Positions 8,879 through 21,774 of a stretch of 64,000 bases of DNA are shown here, piece by piece; positions within the stretch are counted from its first letter, which is position 1, and the number at the start of each line of letters is the position of its first letter. Where the stretch lies: NCBI GenBank assembly GCA_028284625.1, contig JANQRH010000009.1, positions 1 through 64,000 on the forward strand. Reading direction: 5' to 3'. The translations under genes and the position numbers were made by a program. The stretch is from Afifellaceae bacterium (GTDB lineage Bacteria > Pseudomonadota > Alphaproteobacteria > Rhizobiales > Afifellaceae). The notes beneath the pieces were generated by a model. That model had not been told where the DNA came from. It saw only the letters and a program-made list of their open reading frames with translations, and searched no databases.

Positions 8879-10144
8879 ATGCGTTCGAGAAGTCTTCGAT
8901 CCTGCCTTGCCGGTGCCGTCGTCTTGATGGCCTCAGCGGCGCCCCCGCCGGCGCAGGCGGAGGTCACGGCGGCGCAGGCGATTGAGACTTACAGTGAAGT
9001 AGCGGCCGCGATGTACGAAGACGCCCTTGTGGCGGTGTTCTTTCTGGAGGGGACGATCAGTTTTCTCGCCGAGCAGCCTACCGAGCAAAATTTTGAGGTT
9101 GCGAAGAAGGCTTGGCGATCCGCGCGCGTGCCCTATCAGAAGGGCGAGGGCTATCGCTTCGGTAATTCGCTCGTCGAAGAATGGGCATCCGGAGTGAACT
9201 TATGGCCGCTCGACGAGGGGCTCATCGATTATGTCGACAGCGAAGCCTATCGCGAGGCGGGTGAGGGCAATCCGTTGGCGGTCGCCAACGTCGTCGGAAA
9301 CCGCCAGCTGTCGATTGGCGGCGAGGTGATCGATGTCGAGCAGATCACCTTATCGCTGATATCCGACACGTTGCATCAGGCCCTGGATATCGAGACCAAC
9401 GTCGCCAGAGGCTTTCCCGTCCTTGCGTTCCTGCTTTGGGGAGCGGACTACGATGAAACGACCGGCATCGGGCAACGACCCTTCACCGACTATGATGTGA
9501 ACGTTTGCAGCAACGAAAACTGCGATCGCCGCGCGGCCTACGCCACCGCCGCCGCGACGCTGCTCCTGGAAGACTTCAAGGAGATGGTCGGCAACTGGCG
9601 GGGTCGCAGAAGCCCGGCACGCGACGTGCTTGCCTTCAAAAAAGCGGATGGCGCGCTGTCGGCGATCCTGACGGGGATCGGCAAGCTGTCGAACCAGGAG
9701 CTTGCCGGTGAACGCATCGCTCGGGCTCTGAGCAACGACGCGTGTATCGACTGCTTCTCCGGGTCCACCAACGACAGTCACTATTATGAGCAGGCCGGCA
9801 TCATGAGCATCTGGAGCGGCCGCTACGAGCGCACCGACGGTTCTGCCGTGGAAGGTCCGTCCATCCGTGACTACGTAGCCGAGCGCGCGCCTGAGGCCGC
9901 CGGGCGTGTCGACGAAACGCTCGCCGCCACGATGGCGGAGATGCAAACGCTCAAGGATGCGATCGACGCTAGCGGCATGACGGAAGCGCGGTTCATTACG
10001 GCGGAGGGTGACGCATACCGTCAGGCGCTCGGCAAGATCGCCGATCTCCTGGTTGTTCAGGCACTAGCTATCGAGTCGGCTGGGTCGGCGCTGGGCCTTA
10101 CGGTTGAGTTGGGCGTCCGCGCTACTCCAGTTCAGTCGCAGTAG
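8879..10144 (+). CDS. Imelysin-family exported protein (EfeO/IrpA/M75-like), atypical motif
   Basis: A 421-residue protein with a Sec signal (MRSRSLRSCLAG to AQAE, about 1-27) and an imelysin (peptidase M75-like) fold. Visible family features are the segment WRSARVPYQKGEGYRFG, the NLWPLDEGLIDY block and the GFPVLAFLLWG block. Relatives bind metal or heme in the periplasm and often serve iron uptake. The family GxHxxE motif should lie in that last block, but here it reads G178, Pro180, Ala183, so the His and Glu are both missing. Two Cys pairs (CSNENC, CIDC) suggest disulfides. The ATG at 8879 has an AGGAG site 8 bases upstream; the frame is open further upstream without family similarity. Confidence 0.82.
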   Translation: MRSRSLRSCLAGAVVLMASAAPPPAQAEVTAAQAIETYSEVAAAMYEDALVAVFFLEGTISFLAEQPTEQNFEVAKKAWRSARVPYQKGEGYRFGNSLVEEWASGVNLWPLDEGLIDYVDSEAYREAGEGNPLAVANVVGNRQLSIGGEVIDVEQITLSLISDTLHQALDIETNVARGFPVLAFLLWGADYDETTGIGQRPFTDYDVNVCSNENCDRRAAYATAAATLLLEDFKEMVGNWRGRRSPARDVLAFKKADGALSAILTGIGKLSNQELAGERIARALSNDACIDCFSGSTNDSHYYEQAGIMSIWSGRYERTDGSAVEGPSIRDYVAERAPEAAGRVDETLAATMAEMQTLKDAIDASGMTEARFITAEGDAYRQALGKIADLLVVQALAIESAGSALGLTVELGVRATPVQSQ

Positions 10145-10165
10145 GCGACCTACCCGGCGCTTAGG

Positions 10166-10900
10166 CTAGCCCTTTCGCTCGATGCCGTTGGCGCCGAAAT
10201 GGATGCCGCATTCGGTCTTTCCGGTTCCGCTCCAGCGACCAGAGCGTGCGTCCGTCGCATCGGATGCGGGCTGCGTGCACGGCGAGCAACCGATCGAGAG
10301 GTAGCCTTTGCCTTCAAGCGGATGGCGCGGGAGATTGTTCTCGGCGAAGTGGCGGTTGATGTCGTCCTTCGCCCACTGGGCCAGCGGATTGACCTTGATC
10401 CACCGGTCTTGCACCTCGCATAGCGGAAGAGCGGCGCGGCTGGCCGCCTGAAAGCGCTTGCGGCCCGTCAGGAAGGCATCGAAACCGCGCAGCGCGCGCA
10501 GCATCGGCAATGTCTTACGCAAATAGCAGCACATGTCCGGATTGCTCGCCGCGAGCGTGAGTTCCGGGTCTTGCGTGGACAGCGCCGCATCGTCGGGGCG
10601 CACGTCGACGACGTTGCTCAGGCGCAGCACGCGCGTCAGCCGCTCCTTGTAAAGTATCGTCTCGGGGAAGTGGCGGAGCGTGTCGAGGAAGATCACCGGC
10701 GTGGCGGGGTCGACGCGGGAGACGATGTGGAGAAGCGCGGCGGCCTCTGTACCGAAGGACGAGATCACAGCCATTTTGCCGGAGAACTCGCGCAGAGCCT
10801 CCGCAACCGTCTCTGTGGCGTCAAGTCCGTCGCAACGCCGCGCCAGATCGTCCGCGCGGGATTGCAGCTCGATGTGTCTGCTTGTGGCGATCGCTGACAT
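10166..10900 (-). CDS. cysH: Adenylylsulfate (APS/PAPS) reductase CysH
   Basis: A 244-residue reductase that makes sulfite from adenylylsulfate using thioredoxin. The iron-sulfur ligands of the assimilatory APS reductase class are present: C124-C125, C205 and C208. The catalytic Cys231 is in the motif ECGIH. The nucleotide loop SSFGTEAA lies near residue 48. The [4Fe-4S] ligands point to APS rather than PAPS as substrate. The gene starts 21 bases after the stop of sqdB on the same strand, and other cys genes are not visible nearby. The C-terminus beyond ECGIH is short, as usual. Confidence 0.93.
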   Translation of the reverse strand: MSAIATSRHIELQSRADDLARRCDGLDATETVAEALREFSGKMAVISSFGTEAAALLHIVSRVDPATPVIFLDTLRHFPETILYKERLTRVLRLSNVVDVRPDDAALSTQDPELTLAASNPDMCCYLRKTLPMLRALRGFDAFLTGRKRFQAASRAALPLCEVQDRWIKVNPLAQWAKDDINRHFAENNLPRHPLEGKGYLSIGCSPCTQPASDATDARSGRWSGTGKTECGIHFGANGIERKG

Positions 10901-10921
10901 GACGCACCGACCCGCTTACGT

Positions 10922-12085
10922 CTACCGCCAGAGCGACACGCAGGGAATCTTGGAGCGGTCGCAGCGATCGGCGTAATTGTGGGCGATCTCGCTCACTTCA
11001 CGCATCAGCCCTTCCTGCAGCGTAATCGGCTCCAGGCCGAAACCGAGGAAGCGATCGTTGACGACATCGAGCTCGTTCTCGTCCGCTTCGTTGCGCGGGT
11101 TGTCCAGATACTCGATGGGTGTGCCAGTCATGCCGGAGATCATGCTCGCCAGGTCGCGAATGCGATGGGTCTCCGTCATCTGATTGAAGATGTTGACCCG
11201 TTCGCCGGTCTGCGGGCGGTTCTCGATGGCCAACTCGATACAGCGGCACGTGTCCTGGATGTGGATGAAGGCGCGGGTCTGTCCGCCGGTTCCGTGGACC
11301 GTCAGCGGGTAGCCGATCGCCGCCTGCATGAGGAAGCGGTTCAACACCGTTCCGTAGTCGCCGTCATAGTCGAAGCGGTTGATCAGCCGCTCGTCGAGCG
11401 CCGTCTCGGGCGTCTGCGTTCCCCACACGATCCCCTGATGCAGATCCGTGATCTTCACGCCGTCGTTCTTGTTGTAGAAGTAGAAGAACAGCTGATCCTG
11501 GGACTTGGTCAGATGATAGACCGAGCCCGGATTGGTCGGATAGAGAATCTCCTGCTCGACTTGGGCGCCGTCGTGCAGGTCGACCTTCACCCGCAGATAT
11601 CCTTCCGGCACTTTCATTCCTGCGGTGCCGTATCCGTAGACGCCCATCGTGCCCAGGTGCACGAGATGTGCATCGACGCCGGACTCCACGATGGCGCACA
11701 GTACGTTGTTGGTGGCGTTGAGGTTGTTGGTGACCGTATAGCGCTTATGCCACGACGATTTCATCGAATAAGGCGCTGCGCGCTGCTCGGCGAAATGGAC
11801 TATGGCATCGGGCTGCTCCTCTTTGATCAGAGTGAGCAGGCGATGATAGTTCTCGTCGATGGAGAAGTTCTCAAAACGCATCTCGCGGCCGGTCTCATTG
11901 CGCCAAACGCTCAGCCGCTCCGAAATGGGTCGGATCGGCGTCAGAGAGCTGACTTCGAGTTCGACATCGATTTTGCGCCGCGACAGATTGTCGACGATCG
12001 TGATGTCATGGCCACGCTGGGAAAGGTAAAGGCTCGTCGGCCAACCGCAAAAGCCGTCGCCGCCCAAAACTAAGATTCGCGCCAT
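10922..12085 (-). CDS. sqdB: UDP-sulfoquinovose synthase SqdB
   Basis: A 387-residue extended short-chain dehydrogenase that converts UDP-glucose and sulfite to UDP-sulfoquinovose, the head-group donor for the sulfolipid SQDG. The N-terminal NAD loop is GGDGFCGWPTSLYLS. The active site shows the LGTMGVYGYG strand and the YHLTK catalytic Tyr and Lys. The stretch VHFAEQRAAPYSMKS and the GGQTRAFIHIQDT block are specific to SqdB. It is the first gene of a likely two-gene operon with cysH, which makes its co-substrate sulfite. The glycosyltransferase that completes SQDG is not in the window. Confidence 0.95.
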   Translation of the reverse strand: MARILVLGGDGFCGWPTSLYLSQRGHDITIVDNLSRRKIDVELEVSSLTPIRPISERLSVWRNETGREMRFENFSIDENYHRLLTLIKEEQPDAIVHFAEQRAAPYSMKSSWHKRYTVTNNLNATNNVLCAIVESGVDAHLVHLGTMGVYGYGTAGMKVPEGYLRVKVDLHDGAQVEQEILYPTNPGSVYHLTKSQDQLFFYFYNKNDGVKITDLHQGIVWGTQTPETALDERLINRFDYDGDYGTVLNRFLMQAAIGYPLTVHGTGGQTRAFIHIQDTCRCIELAIENRPQTGERVNIFNQMTETHRIRDLASMISGMTGTPIEYLDNPRNEADENELDVVNDRFLGFGLEPITLQEGLMREVSEIAHNYADRCDRSKIPCVSLWR

Positions 12086-12288
12086 TAGGTTGTCTTACCG
12101 CTATCTACTCGCCCCGAAACCGAGCACTCTCATTGCAGGATCATGTTGAAGCGTCAATAGACTGGGAGTTCCGATGGAGGCGCGGCGCGGCCGCGACATC
12201 GAGCCGGCGTTTGAGATGCGTCAAAGATCGGGAGACGTGAACCGCCAATGATGTGCGCCGGAGATTCTGGGCGGCACGGGAGAAAGAC

Positions 12289-13914
12289 ATGAGCATGGCC
12301 CGCGACATGACCCCCAGGGTCGATCTCACGCGGCACAAGGGCGTCGGGCCAACGCGTCACCGGCGGCCCACCTATGTCGACATGCTGCCACCCTGCAACG
12401 CCGCATGCCCGGCGGGGGAGAATATCCAGGCATGGCTCGACCTCGCCCAGGCCGGCAAGTTCCGCCAGGCGTGGGAGACGCTGATTGCCGACAACCCGAT
12501 GCCGGGCATCCACGGCCGCGTCTGCTACCATCCCTGCGAGGGCGCCTGTAACCGCAAGGAGCTGGACAGCGCCGTCGGCATCCATGCCGTTGAGCGCTTC
12601 CTCGGCGACATGGCGGCGCGCGAGAATTGGCCGAACCCCAAAGCGGCGCCGCCCTCCGGCAAGCGCGTGCTCATCGTCGGCGCCGGGCCTAGCGGCCTGT
12701 CGGCGGCCTGGCATTTGGCGCGCCTTGGGCATGCGGTGGAGATCCGCGAGGCCGGGCCGCTGCCCGGGGGGATGCTGCATTTCGGCATTCCGGCCTACCG
12801 CCTGCCGCGCGACGACCTCATGAACGAGGTGCGGCGCATTGAGGCAATGGGCGTCAAGATCGTGCTCAATCACCGCGTCGACGACGTGCTCGCGGAGAAG
12901 GAGGAGGGCGGTTTCGACGCCGTCTTCATTGCTATCGGCGCGCATCTGTCGAAACGCGTAAACATTCCGATGCGCGACGCGGTGAAGGTGCTCGACGCGG
13001 TCAAGATGCTGCACGACGTGGAGACCGGCGAAGCGCCGCTGCTCGGCCGCCGCGTTCTGGTCTATGGCGGTGGCAACACGGCGATGGACGCCGCCCGCAC
13101 CGCACGTCGGCTCGGGGCCGACGAGGCGATGATCGTCTACCGCCGCGACCGCGCGCATATGCCAGCGCATGGATTTGAGGCCGACGAAGCGCTCGCCGAG
13201 GGCGTGAAGATCAAGTGGCTTACCTCGATCAAGCAGATCGAGGGCGGCGAGTTCACCGTGGAGCGCATGACCATCGGCGACGACGGCCGCGCCAAGCCGA
13301 CCGGCGAGTTCGAGACCTTGGAAGCCGATGCCGTGGTGCTTGCGCTCGGTCAGGAGGCGGACAGCGAGTTCTTGCGCAAGGTCCCGGAGATCGAGTTCGA
13401 TTACGACACGGTCATCGTCGGCCCCAACATGATGACGGGACGAGAGGGCATCTTTGCCGGCGGCGACATGGTGCCGGCGGAGCGCTCCGTCACCGTTGCG
13501 ACCGGTCACGGCAAGAAGGCGGCGCGCCACATCGACGCCTGGCTGAAGGGCACGACCTACGAGCCGGCGGAGAAGAACCCGATCATCGAATTCTCAGAGC
13601 TGAACCTGCCGATCTATTCCGACGCCATCCCGTCGGCGGAGCCGCATCTGCCGGTGGAGGAGCGCGGCACCGGCTTTGAAGAAATCATCGCCGCATTGGA
13701 CGAACGCGCCGCGCTGCATGAAGCAAGCCGGTGCCTCTCCTGCGGTAATTGCTTCGAATGCGACAACTGTTTCGCCGCCTGTCCGGAGGAGGCCATCCGC
13801 AAGCTGGGCCCCGGCCGCCGCTATGAGATCGATTATGCGCTCTGCACCGGCTGCGCCGTGTGCGTGGAGCAATGCCCCTGTCACGCCATGGAGATGGTGC
13901 CCGAACCGGCCTGA
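12289..13914 (+). CDS. GltD-like NAD(P)-linked flavoprotein with N- and C-terminal Fe-S domains
   Basis: A 541-residue protein of the glutamate synthase small-chain/PreT class. It begins with an N-terminal Cys-rich helical domain (CNAACPAGENI, GRVCYHPCEGACN), an FAD loop (VGAGPSGLSAAWHLAR, about 128) and an NAD(P) loop (VYGGGNTAMDAARTARRLG). The C-terminus adds a ferredoxin domain with CLSCGNCFECDNCFAACP (about 482-500) and CTGCAVCVEQCP (about 519-530). It should pass electrons between NAD(P)H and ferredoxin-type centres. NifJ begins 33 bases downstream, so it is a likely redox partner. The ATG at 12289 follows GGGAGAAAG; the frame is open to 12253. There is no gltB nearby, so a glutamate synthase role is unlikely. 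Confidence 0.85.
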   Translation: MSMARDMTPRVDLTRHKGVGPTRHRRPTYVDMLPPCNAACPAGENIQAWLDLAQAGKFRQAWETLIADNPMPGIHGRVCYHPCEGACNRKELDSAVGIHAVERFLGDMAARENWPNPKAAPPSGKRVLIVGAGPSGLSAAWHLARLGHAVEIREAGPLPGGMLHFGIPAYRLPRDDLMNEVRRIEAMGVKIVLNHRVDDVLAEKEEGGFDAVFIAIGAHLSKRVNIPMRDAVKVLDAVKMLHDVETGEAPLLGRRVLVYGGGNTAMDAARTARRLGADEAMIVYRRDRAHMPAHGFEADEALAEGVKIKWLTSIKQIEGGEFTVERMTIGDDGRAKPTGEFETLEADAVVLALGQEADSEFLRKVPEIEFDYDTVIVGPNMMTGREGIFAGGDMVPAERSVTVATGHGKKAARHIDAWLKGTTYEPAEKNPIIEFSELNLPIYSDAIPSAEPHLPVEERGTGFEEIIAALDERAALHEASRCLSCGNCFECDNCFAACPEEAIRKLGPGRRYEIDYALCTGCAVCVEQCPCHAMEMVPEPA

Positions 13915-13947
13915 GCCGCGCCGGCCATCAAGGAGAAGATCGCGTCG

Positions 13948-17546
<3,599 letters not shown>

Positions 17547-17547
<1 letters not shown>

Positions 17548-18548
17548 TGGACCTCACCACAGATTATATGGGGCTCAGCCTCAAGAACCCGCTTGTCGCT
17601 TCCGCCTCGCCGCTCAACACCGATATCGGCAACATCCGCCGGCTGGAGGATGCCGGCGCTGCTGCAATTGTGCTGCCGTCGCTCTTTGAGGAGCAGATTG
17701 AGGCGGAGATCGCGCACCACGAACGCCTGACCGCGTTCGTGGCGGAAAGCTCGCCGGAGGCGCTCAGCTACTTTCCCGAGCCGGCGGCCTATCAGTTCGG
17801 GCCGCATCAATATCTCGACCTTATTCGCCGCGCGAGCGAGGCCGTCGACATCCCAATCATCGCCAGCCTGAACGGCACGACCAACCAGGGCTGGGTCTCC
17901 TATGCCGGCGAGATGGCGGAGGCAGGAGCCAGGGGGCTGGAGCTCAATATCTACTTCATCCCTGCCGACATCGCGCTCAGCGGCCGCGACGTCGAGGCGC
18001 GTTACGTCGATATCGTGCAGGCGGTGTGTGCGGCCTCGTCGATCCCCGTAGCGGTGAAGCTCAGCCCCTATTTCAGTTCCATGGGGCACATGGCGCAGGC
18101 GCTGGAGGAGGCGGGTGCCGGCGCGCTGGTACTCTTCAATCGCTTCTATCAGCCCGATGTCGATCTCACCGAGCTAAAGGTGCTCACCGATTTGAAGCTC
18201 TCAACGCCGGACGAAATCCGCCTGCCGCTTTTGTGGCTGGCGATCCTGTCGGGGCGGCTGAAGGCGTCGCTGGCGGCGACGACCGGCGTGGCGAGCGCCG
18301 ATGAGGTGGTGAAATACATCCTCGCCGGGGCCGATGTGGTGATGTCGACGTCCGCACTTCTGAAGCGCGGCGCCGGCCACATGGCGACGCTGACAGAGGG
18401 GCTGGAAGATTGGCTGTTGGCGCGGGGGTTTCCATCGGTCGACGATGCGCGCGGGCTGTTGAGCCAGCGGCGGATCGACAATCCGGAGGCTTTTGAGCGC
18501 GCCAACTACATCAAGATCCTGCAGGGCTACGAGGCTGCCGCCTCCTGA
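17547..18548 (+). CDS. Dihydroorotate dehydrogenase-like FMN protein linked to NifJ
   Basis: A 333-residue TIM-barrel protein of the DHODH/PreA superfamily. Seen features are the N-terminal LSLKNPLVASASPLN, ASLNGTTNQGW, VAVKLSPYFS and the phosphate site TGVASADEVVKYILAGADVV with STSALLKRG. True DHODHs have a catalytic Cys or Ser loop that I cannot place with certainty, and this subgroup is usually annotated only as DHODH-like. The start overlaps the nifJ stop (TGATG), so the two are translationally coupled. A role in pyrimidine biosynthesis is doubtful. With the GltD-like protein it recalls the PreT-PreA pair, but without PreA's ferredoxin tail. Confidence 0.75.
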
Positions 18549-19426
18549 GCCTCTGTCGTGCGTCGCTCGCGGTGCCAGGCATAGAGCCCGGCGGCGATGA
18601 TGATAGCGGCGCCGAGGCTGACCCGCGCGCCCGGCAGCTCGCCAAAAAGCAGCCAGCCATAGAGCGTCGCCCATAGCAGCATGGTGTAGTTGTAGGGCGC
18701 CAGGAACGACGCGCTGGCATAGCGAAACGCCAGGATGATGAGTGTGTGCGCGCCGCCGGCAAGCAGGCCCATGATCAGCATCAAGCCCCAAGCGGTGGTC
18801 GAGGGTTGGGTCCAAACGAACGGCGCGACGAGCGAGAGGAGGCCGGTGCCGATCAAGGCAGTGTAGAAGAGCGTCGACAGGGAATCGTCGTTGCGCACCT
18901 GGCGGGTCAGCATCAGGCCGATCGCCCAGAAGACGGCCGCGCCCATGGCGAAGAACGCACCGCGCTCGAGCACATCGCCGGTCGGCCACACAAGCACCAG
19001 CATGCCGGCGAAGCCGATCACCACGGCCATCCAGCGATGCGGGCCGACGCGCTCGCCCAAGAAAGGACCGCTCAGAGCGACGATCAAGAGCGGCGCGATG
19101 AAGGAGACGGCGACCGCATCAGCCAGCGGCATCAGCGAGAATGCCAGGATGATGCACACGGCCGAAACGGCGAGCGACGCGGAGCGCACGAATTGCGCGA
19201 TCGGGTTTTCCGTGCGGACCATGCGCTTGAGCCGCTTCAGCCCAACGAGCGCGACAAGCGGAAGAAGGTGAAACGTGTAGCGCGCCCAGGCCACCTGGAT
19301 GCCGGAATGCTCCATGGTCAGGAGCTTTGAGACGGCATCCTGGGCGTTCAACAGCGCCATGCCTCCGATCATCAGCGCGATGGCGAGAAGCGGATTGTCG
19401 CGCATTGTTTCGGCGCCTTTGTCCAT
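18527..19426 (-). CDS. EamA/DMT-superfamily transporter
   Basis: A 299-residue membrane protein with about ten hydrophobic helices in two EamA repeats (for example LLAIALMIGGMALLNAQDAVSK and the second-half FFAMGAAVFWAIGLML). Relatives export amino acids, nucleosides or other small metabolites; the substrate is not predictable. Its 3' end overlaps the end of the DHODH-like gene by 22 bases, tail to tail. The ATG at 19426 is used here, but a second ATG at 19405 (MRDNPLLAIAL) gives a more usual N-terminus. Confidence 0.85.
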   Translation of the reverse strand: MDKGAETMRDNPLLAIALMIGGMALLNAQDAVSKLLTMEHSGIQVAWARYTFHLLPLVALVGLKRLKRMVRTENPIAQFVRSASLAVSAVCIILAFSLMPLADAVAVSFIAPLLIVALSGPFLGERVGPHRWMAVVIGFAGMLVLVWPTGDVLERGAFFAMGAAVFWAIGLMLTRQVRNDDSLSTLFYTALIGTGLLSLVAPFVWTQPSTTAWGLMLIMGLLAGGAHTLIILAFRYASASFLAPYNYTMLLWATLYGWLLFGELPGARVSLGAAIIIAAGLYAWHRERRTTEAQEAAAS

Positions 19427-19638
19427 GGCGGGCGGCAGGTCTTTCTTTGGTTGCCGTGGCTTGACGCGGCCTGGAAGCGATCGGGCGGCTTAATGCCAGT
19501 GGGACGCGGTCGCCCGCGGGCGGGTGGGGTGGAGGATTGTCGGATCGTCGTCTTGTTTCCTTTCCCGTCTGGGGTCGCCCGTGTCAACGGCGCCGCCGCG
19601 GTCTTTCTGCCGGCGGACGTATCGACTAGCTATAGGAC

Positions 19639-20103
19639 ATGCCGCCCGCTGCGCCGTTCACGATCCGCCGGCTCACATCATCCGACATCGCGCTGATGGA
19701 AAAGATGATGACGCTGTTGGGCGCGGCCTTTGGCGAGCCGGAGATCTATACCGGTGCGCGCCCGAGCCGCGCCTATCTTGAGCGCCTCCTCGGCAGTGAC
19801 GAATTCATCGCGCTTGCCGCGCTGGTCGACGACGCCGTGGTGGGCGGGCTCGCCGCTTATGTGCTCACGAAATTCGAGCAGGAGCGGAGCGAAGTCTTCA
19901 TCTACGATCTGGCGGTGGCGGAGGCGGAGCGGCGGAAGGGCATCGCCACGGCGCTGATTGAGGAGACCTGCGCCATCGCCAAGGCGCGCGGCGCCTATCT
20001 CGTGATCGTGCAGGCGGAGAAGGGCGACGAACCGGCAGCCGCGCTCTACGGCAAACTTGGCAAGCGCGAGGACGTGCTGCATTTCGAGATTAAGGTGGAG
20101 TAG
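19639..20103 (+). CDS. GNAT acetyltransferase of the AAC(3)-I type
   Basis: A 154-residue GNAT protein. It is close in pattern to aminoglycoside 3-N-acetyltransferases of the AAC(3)-I group: the FGEPEIYTGARPS start, FIALAALVDDAVVGGLAAY, the acetyl-CoA loop RRKGIATALIEE near residue 98 and the C-terminus REDVLHFEI. A role in aminoglycoside modification is possible but not shown, as environmental members are common. A decayed copy of its last 45 codons lies at 21775-21919, beyond the radical SAM gene. Confidence 0.82.
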   Translation: MPPAAPFTIRRLTSSDIALMEKMMTLLGAAFGEPEIYTGARPSRAYLERLLGSDEFIALAALVDDAVVGGLAAYVLTKFEQERSEVFIYDLAVAEAERRKGIATALIEETCAIAKARGAYLVIVQAEKGDEPAAALYGKLGKREDVLHFEIKVE

Positions 20104-20182
20104 GGGCGCGGAGGCGCCTTCCTTGTCATAAGTCCAGTGTTGCGCGAGTATCGAACGACAAATCCGCGGGATAGGAGAGGCC

Positions 20183-21760
20183 GTGAACCGCAAGCGCGTG
20201 CTCGTACTCGACCTGGCGACGAGAGCTCCTGCCAAGAGCTTCTACGCGCGCGTGATGAACCCGAATTTCGCCAGCATCATGCCGCAGGCCGTCGCCGCCT
20301 GGTGCGAGGAGCTCGGGCACGATGTCACCTATGTCTGCTACACCGGTTTTGAGGATCTGGACGCGCTTCTGGCGCACGAGACGGATGTCCTCTTCGTCCA
20401 GGCCTTCACGCGTTCCGCGCTATCGGCCTACGCGTTCTCCAATCTCTTCAGACAACGCGGCGTCATCACCGTTCTCGGCGGACCGCATGCCCGGTGCTAT
20501 CCGGAGGATGCGCTGAAGCATTTCGATTATGTGCTCGGCTTCGCCGATAAGGACACGATCGACGACGTGCTGCGCGAGCTTGAGCCGCGGCCGACATTCG
20601 GGCGGTGGGTGAGCGCAGCGCAGCAGCCGACGAGCTTGCCCGGCGTGGCGGCGCGCTGGAAGTTCATCGCATCGACCAATGCGAAAGAGCCGTTCCTCAA
20701 GATCGTCCCGATGATCGGGAGCACGGGCTGCCCCTACACCTGCAGCTTCTGCATCGACGCCGCGGTGGAGTATCGGCCGCTTCCCTACGACCAGCTGCGC
20801 GAGGATCTCCGATTCCTGCTCACCAAACGGCGGCGTCCGATCGTCGGTTGGCACGATCCGAATTTCGGCGTGCGCTTCGACGATTACATGGACGTCATAG
20901 AAGATACCGTCCCGAGGGGTCGTATTCGCTTCGGCGCGGAAAGCAGCTTGTCGCTCCTATCCGAGGAGCGCCTAAAGCGCCTCAGGGCAAACGGCTTCAT
21001 CGGAATGTTGCCGGGGATTGAATCCTGGTTCGAGCACGGCGCCAAATCGAAGACCGGTCGCGCCGACGGCATGGACAAGGTCCGGCAGATCTCCGAGCAC
21101 GTCAACATGGTGCTCCGCCACATTCCGTATGTGCAGGCCAACTTCGTGGTCGGGCTCGACGGCGATCGCGGCAGCGAGTCGTTTGAACTGACCAAGCGCT
21201 TTGTGGACCTATGCCCCGGCGCTTTCCCGGCCTTCAACCTGTTCACCGCCTATGGCCGCGCCGCTGCTCTTAACCTCGAGCTGCAACGGAACGACAGGGT
21301 CCTGCCGATCCCGTTCTTCTTCCTGGACAGCAACCATGCCTCGAACGTCAGGCCGCTGAACCACGAATGGCAGGACCTTTACCGGCTCACCGCGGACCTG
21401 CTCCGCTATTCCTTTAGCGGCAAGCGCGTGTGGCGACGCTTTGCCGCCAATCGCTTCGGCATGGTCGCGCGCGTGAACTATGTGCGAGGGCGCGCGGCCT
21501 ACAAACGCGGCGGCTACCATTCCCACATCAATGCGCTGCTTGAGAGCGATCCGCACATGCGCCCGTTCCTGGAGGGACGGAGCAACCAGCTCCCGGGATT
21601 TTACGTTCAATACATGCGGGCAAAGATGGGTCCCCTGTGGGATGCGCTGCCGCCGGGCGCGATCAGCCACGACCACATCGCTTTCCGCAAAGACCCGGAC
21701 GCGTACAGGACCGTCGGCCCCAGACGCCGCGCCCCGAGGCAGCGGGCGTTGGTCGCGTAG
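20183..21760 (+). CDS. Cobalamin-binding-type radical SAM protein, function unknown
   Basis: A 525-residue protein with an N-terminal Rossmann-like B12-binding domain (about 1-140, with FVQAFTRSALSAY and VLGGPHARCYPE), then a radical SAM core with C183, C187 and C190 in CPYTCSFC. The usual DxHxxG cobalamin ligand motif is not seen, so B12 may be bound base-on or not at all. The C-terminal 150 residues are basic and unrecognised. A GGATAGGAGAGG site precedes the GTG start. It sits alone between an acetyltransferase and a decayed copy of that gene, with no obvious pathway partner. Confidence 0.8.
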   Translation: MNRKRVLVLDLATRAPAKSFYARVMNPNFASIMPQAVAAWCEELGHDVTYVCYTGFEDLDALLAHETDVLFVQAFTRSALSAYAFSNLFRQRGVITVLGGPHARCYPEDALKHFDYVLGFADKDTIDDVLRELEPRPTFGRWVSAAQQPTSLPGVAARWKFIASTNAKEPFLKIVPMIGSTGCPYTCSFCIDAAVEYRPLPYDQLREDLRFLLTKRRRPIVGWHDPNFGVRFDDYMDVIEDTVPRGRIRFGAESSLSLLSEERLKRLRANGFIGMLPGIESWFEHGAKSKTGRADGMDKVRQISEHVNMVLRHIPYVQANFVVGLDGDRGSESFELTKRFVDLCPGAFPAFNLFTAYGRAAALNLELQRNDRVLPIPFFFLDSNHASNVRPLNHEWQDLYRLTADLLRYSFSGKRVWRRFAANRFGMVARVNYVRGRAAYKRGGYHSHINALLESDPHMRPFLEGRSNQLPGFYVQYMRAKMGPLWDALPPGAISHDHIAFRKDPDAYRTVGPRRRAPRQRALVA

Positions 21761-21774
21761 TGGGGATGGTGCAG

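Noticed and set aside
12289..13914. Glutamate synthase small subunit (GltD)
   Set aside because: It has extra C-terminal ferredoxin motifs and no gltB next to it. The neighbour is nifJ, so a redox partner role is more likely.
19639..20103. Acquired aminoglycoside resistance gene
   Set aside because: Similarity to AAC(3)-I is real, but there is no integron, transposon or plasmid context. Chromosomal relatives are common and may have other substrates.
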